DNA from: Ruminococcus flavefaciens
GTDB lineage: Bacteria; Bacillota; Clostridia; Oscillospirales; Ruminococcaceae
Length of the DNA: 64,000 bases
Assembly (NCBI RefSeq): GCF_900108555.1
Contig: NZ_FNWV01000013.1
Span: 1-64,000, forward strand
Direction of reading: 5' to 3'
The notes under the pieces are model-generated. The model worked only from the letters and a program-made list of their open reading frames with translations. It ran no database searches and had not been told where the DNA came from. Position 1 is the stretch's first letter, and each line of letters starts with the position of its first letter. This document shows positions 8,465-17,537 of the stretch, in pieces. The position numbers and the translations under genes were made by a program.

Positions 8465-9184
8465 TCAGCTCCAGCGTCTCTTCTCAAGCACCTTGACGGT
8501 GAAGAAATTGAAGAGGAAAGCTACGCTGATGAAGAATACTACACTGGTGAGACTGAATACTCCCCTTGTAAATTCAACATATCTTGAATAGAAGGCTAAT
8601 GAAGTAACGAGATTATAAATGCCTTTCTCGAACCATTTTCCGTTTGCGAAATTTGATACGAGCAGCTCTGAAAGATACATAACAAAGAGCAGAACAAGGC
8701 ATACAACAGCAGAAGCCATCTGGTTCTCGGTAAGTGAGGATACGAATAATCCTACAGCTATGAAAGCTGCACCGAGGAAAAGTACGGCAAAATAGTTGCC
8801 AAGGAGCGGAGTCCATGCTATCTCGCCGAGATAATTCAGTATAAATGCGTATATGAATACAATAGACTGAGCGATTATAAACAGCGTAAGAGCTGCAAAA
8901 TATTTTCCGAGGACAATATCCCACAGACTTATAGGTGCTGTAAGAAGTCCCTGATCTGTCTTATTCTTCTTTTCTTCACTGAGAAGCTTCATTGTAAGTA
9001 TCGGGATAAGACACATTACTACATAGAACATCGAGCTGAACATAGAAGCCACGTTCGTGGTGTTAGACATGATAGTGCCCGTAAAGAAGAATATACCTGA
9101 AACAAGCCAGAACACAGTAAGAAATACATAAGCTATGCCTGACGTAAAGAATGCGCCCATTTCGCGCCTGTAAATAGCTGACAT
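8465..9184 (-). CDS. ABC-2 family permease (GldF-like)
   Basis: The 239-residue integral membrane protein has six hydrophobic segments. It starts MSAIYRREMGAFFTSGIAYV, the usual opening of ABC-2 permeases that pair with a GldA-type ATPase. The motif LLSEEKKNKTDQGLLTAPIS in the first cytoplasmic loop is characteristic. Its ATG overlaps the ATPase stop codon (TAATG). With the ATPase and the two auxiliary proteins it forms one exporter. Confidence 0.85.
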   Translation of the reverse strand: MSAIYRREMGAFFTSGIAYVFLTVFWLVSGIFFFTGTIMSNTTNVASMFSSMFYVVMCLIPILTMKLLSEEKKNKTDQGLLTAPISLWDIVLGKYFAALTLFIIAQSIVFIYAFILNYLGEIAWTPLLGNYFAVLFLGAAFIAVGLFVSSLTENQMASAVVCLVLLFVMYLSELLVSNFANGKWFEKGIYNLVTSLAFYSRYVEFTRGVFSLTSVVFFISVAFLFNFFTVKVLEKRRWS

Positions 9185-10302
9185 TATTCCTCACCTCCGT
9201 TGTTTTCACTATTTTCTGCCGGTGTATCCTCAGCTTTTTTCTCAGCCTCGTCTCCGGCATCTTCCTGAACAGCCCTGAGCTTGCCGTTCTCGGTACGCTT
9301 TATAGCTATCTTTGGTTTGGAACTGCTGCCATTCTTGCTGTTCTTTTTGATATCCTCGTCCATAGTGATCTTGAGGAATATGTCCTCAAGAGTAAGGTCT
9401 GAAAGCTGGAGCATAAGGATATTCCAACCTCTATCGGCACACATTTTGTTGAGCTGACGGCGGATATCATTCTTGCCGTCTGTCTCCACATCGTAATCGT
9501 AAATGCCCTTTTCACGCTCCATATCAGCGCGGACGTACTTTACACCGCCTATAGACTTGATAGCATCTATTATTTCACGCTTGTCATCAGCAGTATGAGT
9601 AGGACCTTCGATACGAAGCACCATTTTATGCTCATTTGTGATGTTGCAGGCTATTTCCTCGGCAGTGCCGTCAGCAGCGACCTCGCCCTTGTTTATAATG
9701 ATTATCCTGTCGCATACAGCCTGTATCTCGGGAAGTATGTGTGATGAAAGGATAACTGTATGTCTCTTGCCGAGCTTTTTGATAAGGGTTCTTATCTCGA
9801 TTATCTGGCTCGGGTCAAGACCAACTGTAGGCTCGTCAAGAATAAGCACAGGCGGATTGTTGATAAGTGCCTGAGCAAGACCTACTCTCTGACGATAACC
9901 TTTTGAAAGGTTCTTGATAAGTCTGTGTCTTACGTCCTGTAACATACAGCGAGTGCAGATGTCCTTGAGATGAGCTTTTCTCGGGAGCTTGCACTTTTTA
10001 AGATCATACATGAAATTGAGATAGGCATCTACCGTCATATCAACATAGAGAGGCGGTATTTCTGGCAGATAACCTATCTTTGCCTTAGCTTTCTTAGGTT
10101 CTTCAAGGATATCCGTACCGTCAATGAGTATCTCTCCCGAAGTTGACGATATATATCCTGTCAGCATATTCATGGTCGTTGACTTTCCTGCACCGTTAGG
10201 TCCGAGGAAGCCGAGTATCTCACCCTTTTCGACCTTGAAGCTGATATCGTTTACAGCTACTTTTGAGCCGTATTTTTTTGTAAGGTTTTTGACCTCTATC
10301 AT
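9184..10302 (-). CDS. ABC transporter ATP-binding protein (GldA-like)
   Basis: The 372-residue ATPase has Walker A GPNGAGKST (34-42), the signature LSKGYRQ (132-138), Walker B LILDEP (153-158) and the switch His188 in SSHILPE. Beyond residue 310 is an unusual charged Lys/Glu/Asn-rich tail ending NSENNGGEE, probably disordered. It is the first gene of the four-gene exporter operon. AGGAG lies 11 nt upstream of the ATG, and a TATAAT at 10320-10325 may serve as its -10 although no good -35 is visible. Confidence 0.9.
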   Translation of the reverse strand: MIEVKNLTKKYGSKVAVNDISFKVEKGEILGFLGPNGAGKSTTMNMLTGYISSTSGEILIDGTDILEEPKKAKAKIGYLPEIPPLYVDMTVDAYLNFMYDLKKCKLPRKAHLKDICTRCMLQDVRHRLIKNLSKGYRQRVGLAQALINNPPVLILDEPTVGLDPSQIIEIRTLIKKLGKRHTVILSSHILPEIQAVCDRIIIINKGEVAADGTAEEIACNITNEHKMVLRIEGPTHTADDKREIIDAIKSIGGVKYVRADMEREKGIYDYDVETDGKNDIRRQLNKMCADRGWNILMLQLSDLTLEDIFLKITMDEDIKKNSKNGSSSKPKIAIKRTENGKLRAVQEDAGDEAEKKAEDTPAENSENNGGEE

Positions 10303-10421
10303 TGGGTTTTACACTCCTTATTATAATAATTCAGAGGTTTCGCGGCATAAAAAGCCGCATTTTCAGCAATATCTATGTTAATACTTGTTTGTGATAACAA
10401 AATGAAAGCAGTGCGAATTTT

Positions 10422-11306
10422 TCAGGAGATATTGACAGCTGCCTGTATATCAGCTTTTATCTGTGCTTTCAGCTCATCGAGAGAGCCGAATTTAGTTTCG
10501 GGGCGGATAAAGCTCTTAAAGCATACATCAACGTTTTTGCCGTAAAGGTCGCCGCTGTATCCGATTATGTGAGTCTCCGCAAGCGGTCTGCGAACGCCCT
10601 CTATTGTAGGCTTTACCCCCACATTCGTAACCGACGGGAGCACCTTTCCGCCCACATTGGTGAGCGTACTGTACACGCCGTATCTCGGCACGAGCTGTCC
10701 CTCGGCAAAGTCCTGATTTATAGTCGGGAAGTCGATAGTCCTGCCGATGTGATTGCCGTCTGTTACCTCTGCGCTTATGAAGTAAGCAGAGCCGAGCAGC
10801 TCGTTTGCAGAAGCAATTTCGCCTTTAAGCAGAAGCTCTCTTATGCGGCTTGACGAAACGATACTGCCGCCGTATTCAACTGCGCCGACTACCTCGACTT
10901 CAAAGCCGAAACGCTTTCCGAAGTCCGTAAGCTCCTGCGCACCGCAGGCTGCATTTTTTCCAAATCTGAAATCATCGCCGCAGCACACATGAGCCGCGCC
11001 CATTTGCCTGCAAAGTATCTCCTCTGCGAATTCTTCACCTGTAAGACCGCAAAGGCTCTCAAACGCAGGACTTATAATATCGTCCACGCCTATCTGCTCC
11101 AAAAGGAGCATCTCCTTTTCGGTCTTTGTGTAGATAAATCCCGAAGAACCGCCTGATTTTCTCAGCACACACTCAGGCTCGAAAGTGAATACCGAAGCCG
11201 TAAGTCCGTTTTCGCGCTGAGCCGCAGCCGCATCTATCACAGCTCTGTGACCAAGATGCACTCCGTCAAAAAGTCCCAGAGCAACAGCAGTTTTTTTACT
11301 TCCCAT
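10422..11306 (-). CDS. ribF: Bifunctional riboflavin kinase / FAD synthetase
   Basis: This 294-residue enzyme makes FMN from riboflavin and FAD from FMN. The N-terminal nucleotidyltransferase has GLFDGVHLGHR near residues 11-21. The C-terminal kinase domain has the metal-binding PTINQDF stretch and a late PTIEGVRRPLAETHI. The length matches the family. It is the last gene of the translation operon, 4 bp after truB, the usual clostridial position. Confidence 0.93.
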   Translation of the reverse strand: MGSKKTAVALGLFDGVHLGHRAVIDAAAAQRENGLTASVFTFEPECVLRKSGGSSGFIYTKTEKEMLLLEQIGVDDIISPAFESLCGLTGEEFAEEILCRQMGAAHVCCGDDFRFGKNAACGAQELTDFGKRFGFEVEVVGAVEYGGSIVSSSRIRELLLKGEIASANELLGSAYFISAEVTDGNHIGRTIDFPTINQDFAEGQLVPRYGVYSTLTNVGGKVLPSVTNVGVKPTIEGVRRPLAETHIIGYSGDLYGKNVDVCFKSFIRPETKFGSLDELKAQIKADIQAAVNIS

Positions 11307-11310
11307 GCCG

Positions 11311-12204
11311 TCACCCTAAATTCTTTCCCACACGAAGGATACCGCCCTCGCGGTCAGCAAAAGCCGTACCTATAAATGCACCGTCAAAGCCGTATACTCC
11401 GTAGCACTCCGCATCATCGCGTATGCAGCGGAGCTTTGAAAGATCAAGCTTCACGCCGTTTCTGTACATTCTTGTCTGAGCTTCTCCAAGTCTGAGCTTG
11501 GGCAGCTTTTCAAACACTCTTTCTATAGGCAGGATAAGCTCTTCCAGCCTGTCCTCGTCCTTTGCATTCTGTATCTCTTCCAGTGAAAAACATTCATCAA
11601 GACCGAAGCCGCCCGAGGAAGTCCTTACCAGTGAGGTCATTATACCTCCGCAGCCCAGTCTTTCACCGATATCGCTGATTATAGTTCTTATATAAGTACC
11701 CTTGCCGCAGGCTATAGACAGTACGCCCTCACGGGTACTGCTGTCATATTCCTCCAGCACAAGCTTTGATACTTCTATTTCACGAGCTTCACGCTCGACT
11801 TCTATTCCTTGTCTCGCAAGGTCATAAAGGCGTTTTCCGCCCACCTGAACAGCCGAATACATAGGCGGGAGCTGCATTATCTTACCTGTAAACTCAGGTA
11901 TAACAGCTTCTACAGCAGCTCTTTCAACTGCCATATCCGACTTTTCGCTGACCTCGCCCCAGATATCCTGCGTATCCGACACCGCACCGAGGCGGAAGCC
12001 TGCACGATAGCTTTTGGTATTATCGGGCATGATATCGCAGGCTTTCGTGGCATTGCCCACGAATACAGGCAATACTCCCGTAGCCATAGGGTCAAGAGTA
12101 CCGCCGTGTCCGAGCCTTTTCATCTGAAGTATGCCGCGAAGCTTTGCCACAACATCAAATGAAGTAAAGTCCTGTGGTTTGTTTACGCAGAGAATACCGT
12201 TCAT
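11311..12204 (-). CDS. truB: tRNA pseudouridine(55) synthase
   Basis: This 297-residue enzyme isomerises U55 in the tRNA T-loop. The catalytic motif GGTLDPMATGVLPV contains Asp38. The later KGTYIRTIISDIGERLG is the RNA-binding motif, and a PUA-like end is present. Its ATG overlaps the stop of the DHH gene (ATGA), showing coupling. Confidence 0.93.
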   Translation of the reverse strand: MNGILCVNKPQDFTSFDVVAKLRGILQMKRLGHGGTLDPMATGVLPVFVGNATKACDIMPDNTKSYRAGFRLGAVSDTQDIWGEVSEKSDMAVERAAVEAVIPEFTGKIMQLPPMYSAVQVGGKRLYDLARQGIEVEREAREIEVSKLVLEEYDSSTREGVLSIACGKGTYIRTIISDIGERLGCGGIMTSLVRTSSGGFGLDECFSLEEIQNAKDEDRLEELILPIERVFEKLPKLRLGEAQTRMYRNGVKLDLSKLRCIRDDAECYGVYGFDGAFIGTAFADREGGILRVGKNLG

Positions 12205-13157
12205 TTGCTGAGAGCTCCTTCAACAGCACTGATGAGGAATTTCTTAGCCTCTTCAAGAGGACCGTCGATAGTACAGCCTGCTGCCTTTGCGTGACCGCCG
12301 CCGCCTATCATCTGACATATAGCCGAAACATTCACCTCATTTGCCGAGCGGAACGAGCACTTGAAAACGCCGTCCTCACGCTCACGCATAAGGATACCTA
12401 CTTCTGTTTCCTCAAGCTGTATAGTCAGCGGAGCAAAGCCTTCCAGCTCCTCCATAGAAACGTTCATAGCCTTCATCATGTCCTGTGTGACAGCTGCGAT
12501 AGCAAGCTTTCCGCCGAGGCAGTATTCCATGAGCTCGTTCACTTTGGCTTCGAGCTTCAGTCTGCCCATAGACTTTACATCGAACATATAACGGTTTATC
12601 CTTGCGAAATTTATATCATAGCTGCGCATCATCTCTGCTGCTATCTCATGAGCACGGGGCGTAGTACAGTCGTACTTGAAGCAGCCCGAATCCGTAGCAA
12701 TACCAGTATAAAGGCACATAGCGCAGTGCTTGGTTATCTTTACGCCCATGAACTTTGCAAGATCATAGATTATCTCGCAGGCAGCAGTAGCGTCGCTGCG
12801 GAGCAGAGTTTTCTCCGCATAATTCTTATTTGAAATGTGGTGGTCGATGCAGAGCTGCACCTTTCCGCCGTAGATGTCCTTATAGTCGCCCATAAGGTTT
12901 TCGTCGGCAATATCCACCGCAATGATCGTTTTAGGCTCAAACTCTTCTCCTGCGCCCTCGCTTACGAGAAAATCATAGCGCGGCGAAGGGAAGCCGTCAT
13001 GGCACACGACTCTGCTGCGGATACCCAGCTGAGCAAGGATATCCTTCAAGCCAAAGCCTGCACCTATACAGTCACCGTCAGGATTACGGTGAGTGATTAT
13101 AACTGCGTCCTCGCAGTTTCTGAGAAAGAGCTCAGCCTCACTGAAACCGATGAACAT
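12201..13157 (-). CDS. nrnA: DHH/DHHA1 phosphoesterase, NrnA-like
   Basis: The 318-residue protein has the DHH-family motifs HRNPDGD (23-29), IAVDIAD and DHH (105-107). A C-terminal DHHA1 domain contains GGGGHAKAAG. Members degrade nanoRNA oligonucleotides and dephosphorylate pAp with Mn2+. It lies between rbfA and truB, as in many Firmicutes. AAGGAGG precedes the ATG. Confidence 0.88.
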   Translation of the reverse strand: MFIGFSEAELFLRNCEDAVIITHRNPDGDCIGAGFGLKDILAQLGIRSRVVCHDGFPSPRYDFLVSEGAGEEFEPKTIIAVDIADENLMGDYKDIYGGKVQLCIDHHISNKNYAEKTLLRSDATAACEIIYDLAKFMGVKITKHCAMCLYTGIATDSGCFKYDCTTPRAHEIAAEMMRSYDINFARINRYMFDVKSMGRLKLEAKVNELMEYCLGGKLAIAAVTQDMMKAMNVSMEELEGFAPLTIQLEETEVGILMREREDGVFKCSFRSANEVNVSAICQMIGGGGHAKAAGCTIDGPLEEAKKFLISAVEGALSK

Positions 13158-13168
13158 AGTGATCCTCC

Positions 13169-13507
13169 TTACAGCAGGTCATGGAGCTTTTTGCTTATCT
13201 CCGCGCTTCTTTCGATAGAATTGTCGGCAATGAAGGTAAGATCGGGAGCTTTACGCATTTTGAGTCTGTGAAAAAGCTCTCTCTTGATAAATCCCGACGC
13301 ACTTTTAAGTCCCTCAACGGACTGCTTTGCTCGTTCAATGCCCTCAAAGCTGGATACGTATATCTTACAGCTTGACATATCGCCCGAAAGATCGGCTCTT
13401 ACGATAGTGAGCATCATGTCTATGCGCGGATCTTTAAGCTCTCTGAGAATTGCTGTCATTTCCCTTTTTATATCTTCAGCCATACGGCTGTTCTTGAAAT
13501 TAGGCAT
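13169..13507 (-). CDS. rbfA: 30S ribosome-binding factor A
   Basis: The 112-residue KH-fold ribosome maturation factor binds the 30S subunit during late 16S rRNA processing. It contains MAEDIKREMTAILRELKDPR at the start and the RMRKAPDLTFIADNSIE motif near the end. The start at 13505-13507 is chosen because AGGAAGG lies 7 nt upstream. A longer GTG start would put the SD inside the gene. Confidence 0.92.
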   Translation of the reverse strand: MPNFKNSRMAEDIKREMTAILRELKDPRIDMMLTIVRADLSGDMSSCKIYVSSFEGIERAKQSVEGLKSASGFIKRELFHRLKMRKAPDLTFIADNSIERSAEISKKLHDLL

Positions 13508-13524
13508 GGTAATCCTTCCTCGTG

Positions 13525-14088
13525 TCACAAGCTGACGGTGAAACCGCCATCTTTTTTCTCTTCATGTTTATCGGAATCGGCAGTTTTTGCAGACTTTTTC
13601 GCATTTTTCTTAGCAGGCTTTTTTGTCTGCTTCTTCACAGACTTATCCTCGGCTGCCTTTTCCTCAGCTGCCTTTTCCTCGGCAGCTTCTTCAACAGCTT
13701 CGGGCTCGGGCTCTGCCTCAGCAGCAGCACCCCCATCAGCTGCCTGCTCAGGCTCGGCAAAAAATCCGTCGCCGAATATATCCGCAGAAAAAGCTACATC
13801 TTCATCGCTGCGGCTGTAATCGGGTATTTCCTCGTCGCCCTCTTCGCCGTAGTAGATATCTGCGTAATTGCCGTATTCGGGTTCAAGCTCCACATCACGA
13901 ACAGGACGCTCGATACCCATAAGATCATCTGTGTATGCTTCAGGTTCTTCAAATGCGCTGCACTGACCGAGAAGTATTTTCTTTACCGACTCAAAGAAGA
14001 ATATGTCGATAGGACCGAAATCGTCCCACGCCAGTGCCTCATTGCAGTACTGCAGCATATCCGCAGTACTCATTCTGCTGTTATCCAT
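13525..14088 (-). CDS. Acidic/lysine-rich protein inside the translation operon
   Basis: I do not recognise this 187-residue protein. Residues 1-70 look folded (ADMLQYCNEALAWDDFGPIDIFFFESVKKIL) and are followed by a strongly acidic region. Then come Ala/Glu repeats (EEAAEEKAAEEKAAEDK) and a Lys-rich tail (KKQTKKPAKKNAKKSAKTA). The ATG at 14086-14088 has GGGGG 8 nt upstream. It sits between infB and rbfA in an operon where every other gene serves translation, so an RNA- or ribosome-associated role is plausible but unproven. Confidence 0.7.
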   Translation of the reverse strand: MDNSRMSTADMLQYCNEALAWDDFGPIDIFFFESVKKILLGQCSAFEEPEAYTDDLMGIERPVRDVELEPEYGNYADIYYGEEGDEEIPDYSRSDEDVAFSADIFGDGFFAEPEQAADGGAAAEAEPEPEAVEEAAEEKAAEEKAAEDKSVKKQTKKPAKKNAKKSAKTADSDKHEEKKDGGFTVSL

Positions 14089-14128
14089 GAGAAATTCCCC
14101 CTTTATCATTGATGAGAATAATTAATGT

Positions 14129-16888
14129 TTAATCTTCACGGTATTCCTCAACGATATAAGCCTCGAAGATATCGCCTTCCTTAACGTCGCTGAACTTTTC
14201 GAGACTGATACCGCACTCGTAGCCTTCTGCTACTTCCTTAGCGTCGTCCTTGAAACGCTTGAGTCCTGATATCTTATCATCTGCGATGATGATTCCGTCA
14301 CGTACTACACGCACCTGACTTCCTCTTGTTACCTTACCGCTGAGTACATAGCTTCCTGCTACCATACCAACGTTGGATATCTTGTATACCTGTCTTACCT
14401 CTACTCGTCCCTGCTCGACCTCACGAGTCTTAGGAGCGAGCATACCCTTCATGGCAGTTGTGATCTCCTCGATAGCATCATAGATGATACGATAAAGTCT
14501 GATATCAACGCCGTCACGGGCTGCGTTCTCGGCAGCAACAGGATCAGGTCTTACATTGAAGCCGACGATGATAGCATTTGAAGCTGCTGCGAGCATAACG
14601 TCGCTTTCCTTAACAGCACCGACTGCACCGTGGATAACTCTTACTCTTACCTCGTTGTTAGAGAGCTTTTCGAGAGACTGCTTAACAGCTTCAACAGAAC
14701 CCTGAACGTCAGCCTTTACAACGATCGGGAGCTCCTTGATCTCGCCCTCGGCGATCTGGCTGAACAGGTTATCGAGAGTAACCTTGCGGTAAGCGTTGAA
14801 CTGCTCCTGCTTCTGCTCGTGCTTTCTCTGCTCAACGAGCTCTCTTGCAAGTCTTTCGTCCTCAACAGCGTTGAAGATATCACCTGCGCTCGGAACTTCT
14901 GCAAGACCTGTTATCTCAACAGGTACAGACGGACCTGCTTCCTTTACTGTTCTGCCCTTGTCGTTTGTCATTACACGTACACGGCCTACAGCTGTACCTG
15001 CGATAAGTACATCGCCCTGCTTGAGTGTACCGTTCTGTACGAGGAGTGTAGCGATAGGACCTCTGCCCTTGTCAAGACGAGCCTCGATAACAGTACCCTT
15101 TGCAAGTCTGTCAGGGTTAGCCTTGAGTTCCTTTACCTCTGCAACGAGGAGAACATTTTCGAGAAGCTCATCGATACCCTCACCTGTCTTAGCAGAAACA
15201 GGTACGCAGATAACGTCACCGCCCCAGTCTTCGCAAACGAGGTCATACTTTGTGAGCTCTTCCTTGATACGGTCGGGGTTAGCACCTTCCTTATCCATCT
15301 TGTTGATAGCAACGATGATAGATACTCCTGCTGCCTTTGCGTGGTTGATAGACTCTACAGTCTGCGGCATGATACCGTCATCAGCAGCAACAACGAGGAT
15401 AGCGATATCAGTGATATTAGCACCTCTTGCACGCATTGATGTGAAAGCCTCATGTCCGGGAGTATCGAGGAATGTGATGTCCTGTCCGTTGATATTTACC
15501 TGATAAGCACCGATGTGCTGCGTGATACCGCCTGCTTCGCCTGCGGCAACGTGAGCATTTCTGATGCGGTCGAGGATAGAAGTCTTACCGTGATCAACGT
15601 GACCCATAACAACTACAACAGGGCAGCGCGGCTGGAGGTTTGTATCGTCGTCATCTGTATCATCGATAAGACGCTCCTCAATAGTAACGATAACTTCCTT
15701 TTCTACCTTTGCACCCATCTCGTCTGCAACGAGAGCAGCTGTATCGAAATCAATCTCCTGATTTATAGAAGCCATAACGCCCAGCTTCATAAGCTGTTTG
15801 ATAACGTCTGTAGCAGTAGCTTTAAGACGGGTAGCAAGCTCGCCGACAGTGATATTGTCAGGAATAAGTACCTTGAGCTGCTGCTTTCTTGCTCTTTCGA
15901 GTTCAAGCCTCTTGAGCTTTTCAGCCTCGCTCTCCTTCTTTGAGAACTGCTGGCGTGTTCTCTGAGCTGACTTCTGATTTATCTTCTGCTTCTTAGAAGA
16001 ATAGTTGTCGTTCTTATGCTTGTTTGAGGTAGCCATCTGGTCGTATCTCTCGTTGTACTTATCCAGGTCAACGTAGCTTCCTCTTGTATCTACAGTTCTT
16101 CTCTGTGTAGAAGTCTGTGCTGTTTCAGAACTGAATGTAGCGTTGAACTTCGTTCTCTCGCCTCTGTCCTGAGCCTTAGCCTGCTCCTTCTTCTTGTCCT
16201 TTTTCTTATCGTGGACATGAGCAGTATTCTTATCAGCTTCCTGAGCCTTTTCCTGTACCTTTTCTTCCTTCTTGGGCTCGGCAGGCTTTTCCTCAGTCTT
16301 TACAGGCTCAGCCTTTGGCTCGGGCTTTGTTTCTTGCTTTGGCTCAGGCTTAGTCTCCTGCTTCGGCTCCGGTTTAACTTCCTGCTTTGGTTCGGACTTT
16401 GCTTCCTGCTTGGGTCCTTCCTTCGGAGCTTCCTTGACAGCAGGAGCCGCTTCCTGCTTCTTCTCGGGCTCAGCCTTTTTAACGGGAGCTGCCTGCGGCT
16501 TTTCTTCCTTCTTGGGCTCGGCAGGCTTTTCAGCCTTCTTTACAGGAGCGGGAGCTGCTGCGGCAGCAGCCTTTTTCTCTTCCTTTTTAGGCTCTTCAGT
16601 GTTCTTCTTTTCAGCAGGCTTCTTAGCGGCTGTAGTCTTTTTCTCTTCCTTTGCAGCGTCTTCCCTGACAGGCTTGGGATCGTTCTTTGAGTTGAAATAA
16701 TCGTTCAGTGAGCCTACAGAATAACGTTCCTTGGTGTAGTGCTCAAGAACAGTGTTCATTTCCTCCTCAGTGAGAGAAGAACCCGTTTTCTTTTTATTAT
16801 CGCCTTTTTCAGCGAAAAAGTCGATCAATTCCTGTGCAGGGATATTTATATCCTTTGCAGCGTCGCTTAACTTTATCTTTTTTGCCAT
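14129..16888 (-). CDS. infB: Translation initiation factor IF-2
   Basis: The 919-residue GTPase delivers initiator tRNA to the 30S subunit. An IF2-N domain ([18 protein letters not shown]) opens the protein. About 230 residues of Lys/Pro/Glu/Ala repeats follow, including repeated PKQE(V/T)KPEPK units, then a second IF2-N module and the G domain with GHVDHGKTS near residue 427 and NKMD near 528. Domains II-IV complete it. The ATG at 16886-16888 follows GGAGG by 11 nt. The low-complexity N-terminal region is longer than in most bacteria. Confidence 0.95.
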   Translation of the reverse strand: MAKKIKLSDAAKDINIPAQELIDFFAEKGDNKKKTGSSLTEEEMNTVLEHYTKERYSVGSLNDYFNSKNDPKPVREDAAKEEKKTTAAKKPAEKKNTEEPKKEEKKAAAAAAPAPVKKAEKPAEPKKEEKPQAAPVKKAEPEKKQEAAPAVKEAPKEGPKQEAKSEPKQEVKPEPKQETKPEPKQETKPEPKAEPVKTEEKPAEPKKEEKVQEKAQEADKNTAHVHDKKKDKKKEQAKAQDRGERTKFNATFSSETAQTSTQRRTVDTRGSYVDLDKYNERYDQMATSNKHKNDNYSSKKQKINQKSAQRTRQQFSKKESEAEKLKRLELERARKQQLKVLIPDNITVGELATRLKATATDVIKQLMKLGVMASINQEIDFDTAALVADEMGAKVEKEVIVTIEERLIDDTDDDDTNLQPRCPVVVVMGHVDHGKTSILDRIRNAHVAAGEAGGITQHIGAYQVNINGQDITFLDTPGHEAFTSMRARGANITDIAILVVAADDGIMPQTVESINHAKAAGVSIIVAINKMDKEGANPDRIKEELTKYDLVCEDWGGDVICVPVSAKTGEGIDELLENVLLVAEVKELKANPDRLAKGTVIEARLDKGRGPIATLLVQNGTLKQGDVLIAGTAVGRVRVMTNDKGRTVKEAGPSVPVEITGLAEVPSAGDIFNAVEDERLARELVEQRKHEQKQEQFNAYRKVTLDNLFSQIAEGEIKELPIVVKADVQGSVEAVKQSLEKLSNNEVRVRVIHGAVGAVKESDVMLAAASNAIIVGFNVRPDPVAAENAARDGVDIRLYRIIYDAIEEITTAMKGMLAPKTREVEQGRVEVRQVYKISNVGMVAGSYVLSGKVTRGSQVRVVRDGIIIADDKISGLKRFKDDAKEVAEGYECGISLEKFSDVKEGDIFEAYIVEEYRED

Positions 16889-16973
16889 AGGCCTGATTAC
16901 CTCCAATTTGTCTTTGCCGTACTATGCGGCAGTAATATATCTATAACGTATCTATATCAACGCATCACTGCGA

Positions 16974-17288
16974 TCAATCAGATATTATCCTCTCAAAACC
17001 GTCAGCAAAGCCCTTGTCTGTGACTGCTATGACAGCTGTCTCTTTTCCGCAGAGCTTTCCGATATCGGCTTTGCTCATTTCCGTTGCGAGAGACTTTACG
17101 CCGTATTTCTCACAGTAGAACCTTACTTCCTTGACGGTCTTTTCCGAAGCGTCAGAAGCGGTAAGCAAGCAGAAAGCCGTACCGTTTTTCACAGCCTCGA
17201 CCGCACTGTCGAAGCCCTTTACAGTCTTGCCCGCTCTGATACAGATACCGAGAAGATTAGCTGTCCTGCGGCTCTTCTCTGAGCTCAT
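16974..17288 (-). CDS. L7Ae-family RNA-binding protein, YlxQ-like
   Basis: The 104-residue protein has the L7Ae/L30e/S12e/Gadd45 fold, with IRAGKTVKGFDSAVEAVKNG near the N-terminus and an AIAVTDKGFADGF end. The start codon lies inside ylxR (32-bp overlap) with GAGGTGATG just upstream. It belongs to the nusA-ylxR-ylxQ-infB block. Homologues bind kink-turn RNA; the target is unknown. Confidence 0.85.
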   Translation of the reverse strand: MSSEKSRRTANLLGICIRAGKTVKGFDSAVEAVKNGTAFCLLTASDASEKTVKEVRFYCEKYGVKSLATEMSKADIGKLCGKETAVIAVTDKGFADGFERIISD

Positions 17289-17535
17289 TCATCATCACCT
17301 CATAAACGCTTTCTTCGATCTTGCATGAGAAGGATCTTTCAAATTTTCTTGCTTTCCTTGCCTTTTCCAGACAATCCGTACTGCGGCAGATATAAGCACC
17401 TCTGCCTGCGGCTTTGCCCTTGAAGTCAAGACTTATCTCGCCCTCGGGAGACTTCACCACACGTATAAGCTCTTTCTTTGGCTTCATCTCACCGCAGCCG
17501 AGACACATTCTCATAGGTGTCTTTTTTGGCTTCAT
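17257..17535 (-). CDS. ylxR: YlxR (DUF448) family protein
   Basis: The 92-residue protein carries the family pattern RMCLGCGEMKPKKELIRVVK and GRGAYICRSTDCLEKARK. YlxR proteins are small nucleic-acid-binding factors encoded after nusA, and some are reported to act on RNase P. It follows nusA by 2 bp and overlaps the next gene. Confidence 0.9.
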   Translation of the reverse strand: MKPKKTPMRMCLGCGEMKPKKELIRVVKSPEGEISLDFKGKAAGRGAYICRSTDCLEKARKARKFERSFSCKIEESVYEVMMNELREEPQDS

Positions 17536-17537
17536 AA

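Noticed and set aside
10341..10358. Hairpin GCGGC/GCCGC as a ribF terminator
   Set aside because: The T-run lies on the wrong side for the minus strand, and the stem is only 5 bp.
13538..14112. Plus-strand frames opposite the 13525 gene
   Set aside because: Ser/Ala/Phe-rich shadows of the Lys/Glu/Ala codons of the real gene, without SD.
14630..15503. Long plus-strand frames opposite infB
   Set aside because: They have no SD, biased low-complexity composition and lie wholly opposite a conserved gene: shadow frames.
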